Below are positions 18,161-27,336 of a stretch of DNA of 64,000 bases, piece by piece. The DNA is from an uncultured Gammaproteobacteria bacterium. Its GTDB lineage: Bacteria > Pseudomonadota > Gammaproteobacteria > Pseudomonadales > Ketobacteraceae. The notes under the pieces were generated by a model that searched no databases, was not told the DNA's origin, and saw nothing but the letters and a program-made list of their open reading frames with translations. A program made the translations under genes and the position numbers. The stretch is taken from contig CAJXXT010000002.1 in assembly GCA_913063495.1 (NCBI GenBank), positions 1 to 64,000 of the forward strand, given 5' to 3'. Numbering within the stretch: the stretch's first letter is position 1; every line of letters starts with the position of its first letter.

Positions 18161-18317
18161 GAAATGGAAGAGTGCATCCCTAGATATTAAATGTGCCGAA
18201 AAGGGCTTTGATACCAAGAGCTTTTATAAATGGATGAACTATTTTCAAAGCCAGTTTTGTAGAATGAATATGATCATTTGAATGTTTTTCAAGTTTACAG
18301 TTTTTAAGGTGAAGAGT

Positions 18318-19673
18318 ATGACAAAGAAAGTAATCCTTCTTGAGTTTAACGAGTTGACTCATGAATTAATGGAAAAGTATTTTTCTGAAGGTGAATTACC
18401 TAACTTCAAAGAGTTACATCAAAAATCTCAGGTTTATATTACAGATGCCAATGCGTCAGGAGATGATCTCAATCCATGGATACAATGGGTGTCTGTTCAC
18501 ACAGGGTTGCGACCAAGCGAACACAAAGTATATAGATTAAACGATATGGATAAATTTGACGGTGACTTTGTTTGGGATTCGCTTTCTCGAAAAGGAATAA
18601 AATCCTGGGTGTGTGGCAGCATGAATACAAAATTCAAAAGTAACTTCAAAGGATTGTTTATTCATGACCCGTGGGCCACGACGAATGCGCTGTATCCGGC
18701 GGGTCAATTTGATACGTATATGAACTTTGTAAAACAATCTGTTCAAGGTCATTCTTCTCAAGAAAAAGTACCTGCATTAAGTTTTCTTTTATATATGCTG
18801 CGTTCGGGATTGTCATTTAAAACAATTTATCAAGCTGGTAGGCAATTGATTACAGAGCAATTGGATAAAACTTCCAAGTGGGGACGAGCGATGATATTGG
18901 ATATGTTTCAATATGATGTGTTTAGACACTATTATCGAAAAGAGAGACCTGAGTTTGCCACCTTTTTCCTGAACAGTACTGCGCATTACCAACATCATTA
19001 TTGGAAGGATGCAGACCCTGTAGCATTTGGATTAGAAAGGGCTGGAGAAAATAAAAGGAAAAGTAAAGCAATACTTTCTGGGTACAAGAATATGGATAAC
19101 CTCTTAGGTGAATTTATGGAGCTTGCTGACGAGGATACGACAATAATGTTTTGTACCGCGTTGAGCCAACAGCCTTATTTAGATGAGGAACGAAGCTATT
19201 ACCGTATTATAAATGAGAAGGTTTTTTTCGATAAGATAGGGCTGAAGACGAAAGTCAAATATTCCCCTGTTATGGCTGAACAATTTCACCTCGAATGTAA
19301 TTCTGTTGAAGAGGCAAAAGCGTTGAGTGAATGGTTCCAAAATTTTGAAATGGAAAGTGAAAAGTACTTTTACGTTGGAAGTAAAAAAGTATTTTCAACC
19401 TCTATAGATAACCTCAGGGTAAATGTTCAGTGTCGGTGTGCGAAGGCAGTTGAAGATACTGCGGTTATTCTTGACAAAAACGAGAATAGAAAGATTTCTT
19501 TTTATGATGTATTTCTAAAAATGGATGATACAAAAACAGGTGTCCATAACCCACATGGCATGTTTTGGGTTTACGATAGGAGCAAGGTACATAAAGTTTA
19601 CGATAAGCCTATGCATTTGGAAGAGATTCAACCAATGATTCTTGACCAATTAGGCGTTGGCGATGTTAGATAG
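18318..19673 (+). CDS. Alkaline-phosphatase-superfamily-like protein lacking an obvious DHG metal motif
   Basis: A 451-aa soluble protein. The opening (KVILLEFNELTHELME, then LPNFKEL) and the WVSVHTG segment (57-63) resemble the phosphodiesterase/alkaline phosphatase fold. There, an acidic residue near the start binds metal and a Ser or Thr in that loop is the nucleophile. Where a VSDHG metal motif is expected, the protein reads MFCTALSQQPY (near 280), so that site appears altered; TAHYQHHYW and HNPHGMFWV supply other histidines. A role in modifying the polymer is inferred from the operon only. ATG 18318 with GGTGAAGAG upstream is preferred over 18282. Confidence 0.7.
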   Translation: MTKKVILLEFNELTHELMEKYFSEGELPNFKELHQKSQVYITDANASGDDLNPWIQWVSVHTGLRPSEHKVYRLNDMDKFDGDFVWDSLSRKGIKSWVCGSMNTKFKSNFKGLFIHDPWATTNALYPAGQFDTYMNFVKQSVQGHSSQEKVPALSFLLYMLRSGLSFKTIYQAGRQLITEQLDKTSKWGRAMILDMFQYDVFRHYYRKERPEFATFFLNSTAHYQHHYWKDADPVAFGLERAGENKRKSKAILSGYKNMDNLLGEFMELADEDTTIMFCTALSQQPYLDEERSYYRIINEKVFFDKIGLKTKVKYSPVMAEQFHLECNSVEEAKALSEWFQNFEMESEKYFYVGSKKVFSTSIDNLRVNVQCRCAKAVEDTAVILDKNENRKISFYDVFLKMDDTKTGVHNPHGMFWVYDRSKVHKVYDKPMHLEEIQPMILDQLGVGDVR

Positions 19674-19712
19674 CCGAGAACGCACATGATGCTAAGATGG
19701 CTCAGGAACGAG

Positions 19713-19742
19713 AGACTTCATCTTTTACTATAGATGAAGTCT
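19713..19742 (+). terminator. Intergenic hairpin, possible attenuator or weak terminator
   Basis: An 11-bp perfect inverted repeat (AGACTTCATCT / AGATGAAGTCT) with an 8-base loop lies between two operon genes. Only a short mixed T/A tail follows, so it may slow or partly stop transcription, or shield mRNA ends, rather than end the operon. Confidence 0.45.
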
Positions 19743-19781
19743 TATATTGTCAACGAGAGGCGAGTGACGTAACGAACTGTG

Positions 19782-20786
19782 ATGATATCCAAACGAATAA
19801 TTGCTAAAATAGATAGCCACAAACAGTTGTTGTCGAATGGTCTTCTTCACCTAATTCTTACGTTATGTTCAAATAGAATTGCAGGTAATAATCGCTTAAA
19901 TATTATTGTTTATCATAGAGTGCTTCCTGAACTGGATCCTTTACAACCCGACTACATTACAGTTGACCAGTTTCAACGTGAAATTCAATGGCTTTCTAAG
20001 CATTGTAACGTGCTATCTCTGTCTCAATCGGTGACTTTGTTAAAAACTAATAGCCTTCCTCCTAGAGCAGTAGCGATTACATTTGATGATGGCTATGCGG
20101 ATAATTATATTGATGCGCTACCAATATTGAATTTTTTGAATGTACCTGCGACCTTTTTTGTTACTACGGGTTATCTTGGTCAATATTCTATGTGGGATTT
20201 GTTTGTTGAAAGTGTGCGCAAAACAACATTAAAGGAGATTGTTATTAACCGAAAGGTTTACGTCCTGAAAACTATTAAGGACAAGCTTCGCTTCCTAAAA
20301 GATGCAACTACCTATCTAAAGGAGATTGAATACGACCTTTCTGCGATACAGTTAGCGGAGATGATAGGACAGCTTGGGGAAGCAGATATTAGTGATCTTA
20401 TGATGGATGAAGGTATGTTAAAGTCTCTTTCAAATACGGAAAGAGTTGAAATTGGTGCGCATGGCGTCGACCATAAAATATTAACTCGAGTATCTACGGT
20501 AGCAGCAACGGCAGAAGTTTTTGAAAGTAAAAAAACTTTGGAGAAAATATTATTTCGAACGATTTCTGGGCAAGCTTACCCTAATGGTTTTTACCCTGAT
20601 GATTTTGACGATTCGCATGTAAAGCTGGTAAGAGACGCAGGTTATGAATATGCGGTGAGTACCAATTTAGGAAGTGTTGGATTTGGAGACGATCTGTTTC
20701 GTATGAAACGGATCGGGCCATGGCGAAGAGATAAGGTTGGCTTTCTTCTTGGCTTGGCTGTTAACTATTGGCGGGGAGGTAGTTAA
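19782..20786 (+). CDS. Polysaccharide deacetylase family protein
   Basis: A 334-aa NodB-fold enzyme distinct from the DUF3473 deacetylase at 15354. It shows VYHRVLPELDP near residue 45, the catalytic and metal motif ITFDDGYADNY (about 96-106), ATFFVTTGYLG, and a second metal motif EIGAHGVDHKILT near 228. A long insert lies between the motifs. There is no signal peptide. ATG 19782 directly follows an in-frame GTG at 19779. The stop overlaps the next start (TAATG). It may deacetylate a precursor or the polymer; the substrate is unknown. Confidence 0.88.
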   Translation: MISKRIIAKIDSHKQLLSNGLLHLILTLCSNRIAGNNRLNIIVYHRVLPELDPLQPDYITVDQFQREIQWLSKHCNVLSLSQSVTLLKTNSLPPRAVAITFDDGYADNYIDALPILNFLNVPATFFVTTGYLGQYSMWDLFVESVRKTTLKEIVINRKVYVLKTIKDKLRFLKDATTYLKEIEYDLSAIQLAEMIGQLGEADISDLMMDEGMLKSLSNTERVEIGAHGVDHKILTRVSTVAATAEVFESKKTLEKILFRTISGQAYPNGFYPDDFDDSHVKLVRDAGYEYAVSTNLGSVGFGDDLFRMKRIGPWRRDKVGFLLGLAVNYWRGGS

Positions 20787-22129
20787 TGTCCTTAACAGCA
20801 CTAGGTTTTGTCCTATTATTCTTTTTTGGAATCATAAAAGCGTTGATGGGGCGACCGATTTTCGGGCTTTACTCATACATCTTGTCAATATACATGTATG
20901 CTCCCGGCAGCTGGTGGGGCGCAGGCTTGCCTGACCTTCGTTGGTCCCTTTTTTCTGCATTGGCCACTTTGATCTCAATATGGATGGCAGGCAATAAAGC
21001 GAATGCACTTACTTTTACAAATGGTGGGTGGGCAAACGATGGAATCGTTAAATTTTTGATTTGTTTTGTGTTATGGGTTTGGTTACAAAATCTATGGGCT
21101 ATAGCTCCCGTGAGACATTTTGAATTTTCCGTTATGGTAACAAAATTTTTGTTGTTAATATATTTGATAAAAAAATCTGTTCATAGTGAGAGGGATCTTT
21201 ATAGTATACTAATAGCTCATTTGCTAGGGGGTATGTATTTTGGTTATCTTGGATTAACGCAGCATACAGGAGGAAGGTTTGAAAGTGCCCCAACCCCAGG
21301 GATGAGCGATGGAAATTTGCTGTCTATTCATATGCTCTCTATTTTGATAGCTGGAAGTTACCTTGTTCTCTGTAACTTCGACAAAAGGAAGTTTCTTCTC
21401 GGCTTACCAATAGTTTTAACACTTAATGCGATTTTTCTTACTGAAAGTAGAGGGGCGTTAGTTGGTATCGTGTTATCAGCTTTGCTGGCAATGTTTTTCG
21501 TACCAGCACACCTGAAAAAAGTGTTCCGAAGGTATATGGTGCTAGCTGTTTTGGGGGTTAGCTTAATGGTAGGGCAAAATCTTGTTGATCGGATTAATAG
21601 TATTTCTGAACCAAATGCTCAAGGTGAGGTTGATAAAAGCGCCGCTTCCAGAGTCGTTTTTATTGAGGCTCAAACTGAGATGTTTAAGGAAAAACCGTAT
21701 ATTGGTCAGGGTCATAAGGGCACTATGTATTTGAGCCCTGATTTTATTCCAATTGAATTTATGACGAATTCAGGAGGAGGAACTATGCTCAGGGCTTCAC
21801 ATAACTTAACTATGAGCTATCTAATTGATCATGGTGTGATAGGTTCGTTATTGTATTTTGGGTCAGTTTCGATTGCGTTCTTGCGTTTGATTAGACTGAG
21901 ATCGAATATAATTCACGTCAGGTCAAACTTGAATTTGGTTTATGTTGGGTGTTGTGTAGCCCTTTTTTCTATTCTTGTTACAAGTCAATTTTCAAATAGC
22001 ATACGCCTAGAAATTGCTATATGGTTTCTCGCATTACTTAGCTTAATTTATGAACGTATTAAGTTTGTAGAAATGCAAGCTACAAAGTTGAAAGAAGAGA
22101 GTGCCCAAGAGCCCAGCCAACTAAACTAA
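20786..22129 (+). CDS. O-antigen ligase/polymerase-like protein of the XrtA system (Wzy-like)
   Basis: A 447-aa membrane protein with about ten to eleven hydrophobic helices and a larger periplasmic loop (about residues 270-350) typical of Wzy/WaaL-like proteins. Notable segments are the TESRGALVGIVLSA motif near 218 and the conserved GQGHKG and RASHNLTMSYLIDHG segments in the loop. It resembles the exosortase A-associated O-antigen-ligase-like family (TIGR03097-type). It is the only polymerase candidate in the window and so the likely exopolysaccharide polymerase, although the named family was suggested to be an O-glycosylation ligase. Start and stop are tightly spaced with its neighbours. 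Confidence 0.87.
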   Translation: MSLTALGFVLLFFFGIIKALMGRPIFGLYSYILSIYMYAPGSWWGAGLPDLRWSLFSALATLISIWMAGNKANALTFTNGGWANDGIVKFLICFVLWVWLQNLWAIAPVRHFEFSVMVTKFLLLIYLIKKSVHSERDLYSILIAHLLGGMYFGYLGLTQHTGGRFESAPTPGMSDGNLLSIHMLSILIAGSYLVLCNFDKRKFLLGLPIVLTLNAIFLTESRGALVGIVLSALLAMFFVPAHLKKVFRRYMVLAVLGVSLMVGQNLVDRINSISEPNAQGEVDKSAASRVVFIEAQTEMFKEKPYIGQGHKGTMYLSPDFIPIEFMTNSGGGTMLRASHNLTMSYLIDHGVIGSLLYFGSVSIAFLRLIRLRSNIIHVRSNLNLVYVGCCVALFSILVTSQFSNSIRLEIAIWFLALLSLIYERIKFVEMQATKLKEESAQEPSQLN

Positions 22130-22168
22130 TTTGGCACAAAAGGATATTATTTAAGGTTAGATGAATTT

Positions 22169-23419
22169 ATGAATAAGGTGTTAATGGTTGCTCTTGATTT
22201 TCCTCCATGCCAAAGCGCGGGGGTTCAACGAACGCTACATTTTAAATCGTACATTGAACAAAATGGTTGGCACCCATTGGTTTTGACGTCTAAGCCATTT
22301 ATATACGATAAAGTAAATGTAGATCAGCTTACGCAACAGGAATACTTTAATGCTGATATTTATCGTGCCTTTGGGCTTAATGCCTTTAAACATCTATCAT
22401 TTAAAGGGAAACACTTTGAATTTACGACGTTCCCAGATAAGTATGCAACCTGGTTTTGGGACGCTGTTAGGGTGGGTCGGAAGGTAATTCGTCAACGGAA
22501 ACCTGATATCATTTGGAGTACGTTTCCATGCTCAACATCTGTGCGTATTGGGCTAAGCCTAAAGAAAACAAGTGGATTGCCATGGGTAGCTGATTTCAGG
22601 GATCCTTTTTCAGGAACAAATCCCTATGTGAGAGCAAAGAACCCATTAGGTAAGATCATTGATGAGGAAGGCGTTAAACATGCTGATGCACTGATTTTTA
22701 CTACGAAAAATGCCGCTGACGTATACCTAAATGAATATGCCTTTATAGATAAAGAAAAAGTACATATTATTCCAAACGGGTTTAGCGAAAAAGCATTTGA
22801 TCAGTTGGGAGTGCTGAGTACTAAAAAGGTAAATGTAGAGGATAAAGATGTAGTTACGGTACTACACAGTGGCTTTCTTTACCCTGGCGGGCGTGATATA
22901 GGCACCTTAGTTGATGCGTTGATTGAACTGAAAATTGAGGCGCCAGAACTGTTCCGTAATTATCGGTTTGTTTTTAGAGGAAGCGTAATCCCAGAAGGCA
23001 TCCAGCAAACCTTAGCTAACTCCGACATGGAAGATAAAGTCATTTTTTTGCCAACAATATCTTTTAATGAATCACTGAGAGAAATGTTTGAGGCGGATGT
23101 GTTGTTAGTTTTGCAAGGTGAAATGTTTAACAACCAAATTCCTGGCAAGGTGTATGAGTATATAAGAGCTAAAAGGTTGATATTGGCGTTAACTCATCAT
23201 AAAGGAGCAACGGCCGAATTATTAAGTGCGGTGCCCCATGCATGTACGGCAGATATGGAAATTAAAGTTGAAATTAAAAAAGCCCTTGAAACTCTTTCAA
23301 CTCAAGAGGTATCAACTGACTTTGATCCATCTCCATATAATCGAGATGTCGGTGCGAAAATATTGGATGACGTCCTTAATAAGGTATTGAGGCAATTTAC
23401 TAACGGAAAGGTAAGCTAA
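22169..23419 (+). CDS. Glycosyltransferase family 4
   Basis: A 416-aa GT-B enzyme. The N-terminus reads VLMVALDFPPCQSAGVQRTL with a glycine-poor acceptor loop, and PDIIWSTFPCSTSVRIGLSL follows near residue 112. The donor domain carries IIPNGFSEKAFD, VLHSGFLYPGGRD and PGKVYEYIRAKRLILALT (near 330). It probably extends the lipid-linked repeat. It starts 39 bp after the polymerase gene and ends four bases before the first asparagine synthase gene. Confidence 0.9.
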   Translation: MNKVLMVALDFPPCQSAGVQRTLHFKSYIEQNGWHPLVLTSKPFIYDKVNVDQLTQQEYFNADIYRAFGLNAFKHLSFKGKHFEFTTFPDKYATWFWDAVRVGRKVIRQRKPDIIWSTFPCSTSVRIGLSLKKTSGLPWVADFRDPFSGTNPYVRAKNPLGKIIDEEGVKHADALIFTTKNAADVYLNEYAFIDKEKVHIIPNGFSEKAFDQLGVLSTKKVNVEDKDVVTVLHSGFLYPGGRDIGTLVDALIELKIEAPELFRNYRFVFRGSVIPEGIQQTLANSDMEDKVIFLPTISFNESLREMFEADVLLVLQGEMFNNQIPGKVYEYIRAKRLILALTHHKGATAELLSAVPHACTADMEIKVEIKKALETLSTQEVSTDFDPSPYNRDVGAKILDDVLNKVLRQFTNGKVS

Positions 23420-23423
23420 GACG

Positions 23424-25343
23424 ATGTGTGGAATATCTGGAGCGATTTCACCCGGATTTTGGGTCGGGAAATCGCACGCAGAAAATATTACCAAACGCAT
23501 GTCCGATGCTATTGCACATCGAGGGCCAGACGGCTCAGGGTGTTTTGTGGATATGGTTAACGGTGTGACTCTGGGTCATAGAAGGTTAGCGATCATCGAT
23601 GCTGAACATGGTCATCAACCAATGATTCACAGTGATACCGGTGTGGTGTTGGTTTTTAACGGTGAAATATACAATTTTAAAGACCTGAAAGCTGAGCTCC
23701 TTTCGTTAGGGCACCGTTTTATAACCGAATCAGACACAGAGGTTTTACTATTAAGTTATATCCAGTGGGGGGATAAGTGTTTTGAACGGCTGCTTGGAAT
23801 GTTTTCCTGTGCCATTTGGGACCCTAAAAATAGCAAATTAGTTTGCGCTAGAGATCGGATTGGAATCAAGCCGTTTTATTTTTTCTATGATGGCGTGAAT
23901 TTCATCTTTGCTTCGGAAATTAAAAGCATCAGTTGTCACCCTGCGTATAAGAAAGATATAAATTCCGAAGGAGTTTTCGACTACACCAGGTATGGTTATA
24001 TACCGGGTGAACATACCGTTTATAAGGACACCTACAAATTAACTCCAGGCTCAGTTTTAACAGTAGCTCTTAAAGGTGCGGGCTCTTTAGCGGTGTCTAA
24101 AGATCGCTATTGGATATTAACATGTAATAATTCAGAGGTTATTGAGCGGCCTGAAGACTCAGTAAAAATCAAAGATAAGCTGGGGTCATTATTAGAGACG
24201 GCAGTTTCATCACACATGGTAAGTGATGTCGGCGTTGGAGCGCTTCTTAGTGGGGGAGTCGATTCTACGTTGGTGGTTGATCTCATGGCTAGAACAACCA
24301 CCGCAGTCTCTGTGCACAATGTACAATTTGGACAACAAGAATTCGATGAATCAACTCATGCAGCTCAGGTGTCTAACCAGTTAGGTGTGAGTTACACTCA
24401 GGACAACGTCCCTTCTGATATGTGCAATGATATAGAAAAGATCATTTGCCATTTTGACGAGCCTTTTGCTGATGCGTCGTCAATCGCCATGTATTACTTG
24501 AGCAAAAGTGCTAGTGAGCGTTATAAAGTGTGCCTTTCTGGTGACGGTGGCGATGAGCTTTTTGCAGGTTATAATTGGTATGCAGAGTTACTTCGATTTG
24601 AGGCTATGGATGCGAAGTATCCACGCTGGATTCGTTCTGCAGTATCTATGGCCAGTCGTCAGATATTGAGCCCGTCCAGAAGAGGCAGTCTTTTGGCATC
24701 TAACCTTGGGGCAAGCCCATCAACAAGGCACGAAGCCTTGGTGTCAGTTTTTCAGCGTAGCTGGGCAGAAAAATTATTATCAGATGAGGTGCTGTTCAGC
24801 TTAAAGGGCCCTGATTCCGCTCTACCTGCTCCTAATCAAATTAGTGGTAGGCACCTTGAAAGCCCGTTTGGCGATGACTTGATAACAAATGCTCAATATG
24901 CAGACCTAACATCCTATTTAGTTGATGATGTGTTGGTAAAAGTAGACCGAATGAGTATGGCTCATGGCTTAGAAGTAAGGGTACCCTTGTTAGATCATCG
25001 TGTAGTAGAATCTGCGTTTTCCATACCAGTAGGTATGAAAATCAATTCAACCCAACGAAAAATCCTATTAAAAGACCTTCTTAAAGATAAGTATGGTTTG
25101 GATTTTGTGAATAGACCAAAACAGGGATTCTCAGTTCCATTGGCTGAGTGGTTAAGAAAGGATCTGTTTCCTCTGGTGGATCGCTATTTATTAATAAGTG
25201 GTTTGACCACTCGAAGTGGTTTTTTTAAGACGAGTGAAGTTAAAAAGTTATGGTTTGAGTTTACGTCGGGTCGAGGGCGAATTGATTTGTCCAATAATAT
25301 ATGGCTGTTGGTTTGTTTTGAAGTTTGGCATAACAATTTGTGA
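23424..25343 (+). CDS. asnB: XrtA-system amidotransferase (asparagine synthase, glutamine-hydrolysing type)
   Basis: A 639-aa class II amidotransferase. The glutaminase domain begins MCGISGAI with catalytic Cys2 and keeps HRGPDGSG, HRRLAIID and FNGEIYNF. The synthetase domain has the ATP pyrophosphatase loop LLSGGVDST (about residues 270-278) and LSGDGGDELFAGY (about 372-384). It matches the exosortase A system-associated amidotransferase family (TIGR03108-type). In polysaccharide loci such enzymes probably amidate a uronic acid or other carboxyl group. Sequential genes for UDP-glucuronate and UDP-ManNAcA in the window supply acidic sugars, which fits. Confidence 0.93.
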   Translation: MCGISGAISPGFWVGKSHAENITKRMSDAIAHRGPDGSGCFVDMVNGVTLGHRRLAIIDAEHGHQPMIHSDTGVVLVFNGEIYNFKDLKAELLSLGHRFITESDTEVLLLSYIQWGDKCFERLLGMFSCAIWDPKNSKLVCARDRIGIKPFYFFYDGVNFIFASEIKSISCHPAYKKDINSEGVFDYTRYGYIPGEHTVYKDTYKLTPGSVLTVALKGAGSLAVSKDRYWILTCNNSEVIERPEDSVKIKDKLGSLLETAVSSHMVSDVGVGALLSGGVDSTLVVDLMARTTTAVSVHNVQFGQQEFDESTHAAQVSNQLGVSYTQDNVPSDMCNDIEKIICHFDEPFADASSIAMYYLSKSASERYKVCLSGDGGDELFAGYNWYAELLRFEAMDAKYPRWIRSAVSMASRQILSPSRRGSLLASNLGASPSTRHEALVSVFQRSWAEKLLSDEVLFSLKGPDSALPAPNQISGRHLESPFGDDLITNAQYADLTSYLVDDVLVKVDRMSMAHGLEVRVPLLDHRVVESAFSIPVGMKINSTQRKILLKDLLKDKYGLDFVNRPKQGFSVPLAEWLRKDLFPLVDRYLLISGLTTRSGFFKTSEVKKLWFEFTSGRGRIDLSNNIWLLVCFEVWHNNL

Positions 25344-25389
25344 GCTTAGTAAATGTTTAATGTTTCGATAATAGGGTGGGGAATTTAAC

Positions 25390-27336
25390 GTGTGTGGAAT
25401 AGCAGGAGTTGTGGGGCCTAGTGCCACATACGTGGACGAGACAATTGTCCAGACAATGATTGATACTTTTGGTTATCGAGGCCCAAATGATGATGGGACA
25501 TGGGTATCATCAAGTGATTATGTTGCTCTCGCCCACAAACGTTTGAGTATTATTGATACAAGCCACGCAGGGCACCAACCCATGCATAGTTATACAGTGA
25601 GTGGTGAAAGTGGTGAAAGTGGAGTAGGTGGTGAAGTCGATTGTACGATTGTTTTTAATGGTGAAATCTACAATTACATCGAAATACGGGATGAGCTGAA
25701 ATTACAGGGAGTTATTTTTGACACTGAGTCGGATACAGAAGTCATCCTCAAGTCCTATCGTTTCTACGGAAAATCCTGTTTAGATAAATTTAATGGTATG
25801 TTTGCTTTCGCAATCTGGGATGCTTCTGCAAAAGAACTTTTTATTGCTAGGGATAGGTTAGGAATTAAACCTTTCTATTATCATGTGTCTGATGAGGGGG
25901 GGTTTATATTTGCTTCTGAAGTAAAAGGGATTCTTGCTGTTCTTGATAAGCCTTGGCAAACAAAGATGAGTTTGGTCGATCAGTATATGAGCTTCGGTTA
26001 TGTGCCTGGTGAAGAAACGTTACACGTGGGTATAAAGCGATTGCTTCCGGGGCATTGTGCGACCTTGCGTGAAGGTGTGTTGGATATTGGCGAATATTGG
26101 GCTCTTAACTTTAGTGATAATCCTGAAGATAAGGGGTTGGATTACTACGCGGCAGAAACTTCAAGGCTGTTAAAAAGCGCAATAGATCTACGCCTAAGAA
26201 GCGATGTTCCACTAGGTATCTTCCTGAGTGGGGGTATTGATTCTAGTGCCGTTGTTGCATTGCTTAGCGAGAAGACGGAGTCTCAATTAAATACATTTTC
26301 GGTGGGTTATGATTTTGGGGCTCAATTTGACGAGTCGCAGTTTGCCAGACAAGTTTCTGCGGAGTTTAATACCAATCACCATGAAATTAAGGTCGACCCA
26401 AAAGAGTTTAAATCCTTTATTGATCGGTATATTAGATTGATGGATGAACCTGTCACAGAGGCAGCGGCAATATCATTACATTATGTTTCACAACTGGCTA
26501 AAGAGAATGTAACTGTAGTGCTTTCTGGTGAGGGCTCTGATGAGATATTTGGAGGGTACGACTTTTATCAATATATGAGTGTTATAGAAAAAATTCGATC
26601 CATATTTGGAGTGACGATGTCTGGCGTGTTGGGGCGCTTAGGAGGAGCTGTCGATAAGTTTCTCCCCAAAATTGCTAAGTACCTGATGCTTACCAGCCAA
26701 ACCTTCGAACAAAGATACAGAGGTATATCATCCTACGGAGAGGCCTATAAAAAGCATCTTTACAAAGCTGATGTGAAAAAATCCTTGCTATTGATGAAGT
26801 CATCGAAGGTACAAACGTTTATTGATAGCTTGTTTGATAAAACCCGAGGTCTCGATTTACTTTCTCGAATGCTATATTTTGATACAAAAACATGGCTTGT
26901 CGATGACTTGTTAATAAAAGCTGACAGGATGAGTATGGCCTCGTCGTTGGAATTACGAGTGCCATTTTTGGACTATCGGCTGGTGGAGTTTGCAGCCACG
27001 ATTCCATCAAAGTACAAAATCAACAATGGTACTAGTAAATTTATATTGAAACATATAATGAAGGACTTGCTCCCAGATTCCATTATCAATCGTAAGAAAA
27101 TGGGGTTCCCAACACCATTGAAATTGATGTTTCAAAATGAACTATCGGGATATGTCGTAGATGTTTTGCTCGCAGATGATGCCTGTATTCATCAGATATT
27201 GTCTGTTGATGCCATAAAGAAATTAATTGACGATCATTATCAAGATAAGGTGGATAACCATCGCGTACTTTGGCAGTTAATAGTGTTGGAATGTTGGCTA
27301 AAAAAGAACAAAGTAGAGATATTAATTAATGAATAA
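25390..27336 (+). CDS. asnB: Second asparagine synthase (glutamine-hydrolysing) type amidotransferase
   Basis: A 648-aa homologue of the preceding gene with GTG as start, so that Cys2 (MCGIAGVVG) is exposed. It has YRGPNDDG, HKRLSIID, FNGEIYNY, the PP-loop LSGGIDSS (near residue 280) and LSGEGSDEIFGGYDF (near 380). An insert near residues 75-85 has a small tandem repeat (GESGESGVGGE) that its sister lacks. Two diverged amidotransferases in one operon suggest amidation of two different carboxyl groups. It overlaps the next glycosyltransferase gene by eight bases. Confidence 0.92.
   Translation: MCGIAGVVGPSATYVDETIVQTMIDTFGYRGPNDDGTWVSSSDYVALAHKRLSIIDTSHAGHQPMHSYTVSGESGESGVGGEVDCTIVFNGEIYNYIEIRDELKLQGVIFDTESDTEVILKSYRFYGKSCLDKFNGMFAFAIWDASAKELFIARDRLGIKPFYYHVSDEGGFIFASEVKGILAVLDKPWQTKMSLVDQYMSFGYVPGEETLHVGIKRLLPGHCATLREGVLDIGEYWALNFSDNPEDKGLDYYAAETSRLLKSAIDLRLRSDVPLGIFLSGGIDSSAVVALLSEKTESQLNTFSVGYDFGAQFDESQFARQVSAEFNTNHHEIKVDPKEFKSFIDRYIRLMDEPVTEAAAISLHYVSQLAKENVTVVLSGEGSDEIFGGYDFYQYMSVIEKIRSIFGVTMSGVLGRLGGAVDKFLPKIAKYLMLTSQTFEQRYRGISSYGEAYKKHLYKADVKKSLLLMKSSKVQTFIDSLFDKTRGLDLLSRMLYFDTKTWLVDDLLIKADRMSMASSLELRVPFLDYRLVEFAATIPSKYKINNGTSKFILKHIMKDLLPDSIINRKKMGFPTPLKLMFQNELSGYVVDVLLADDACIHQILSVDAIKKLIDDHYQDKVDNHRVLWQLIVLECWLKKNKVEILINE

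Noticed and set aside
22138-22155. TGGCAC near 22139 as a sigma-54 promoter before a glycosyltransferase gene
   Set aside because: No TTGC follows at the needed spacing; it is inside a tightly packed operon.
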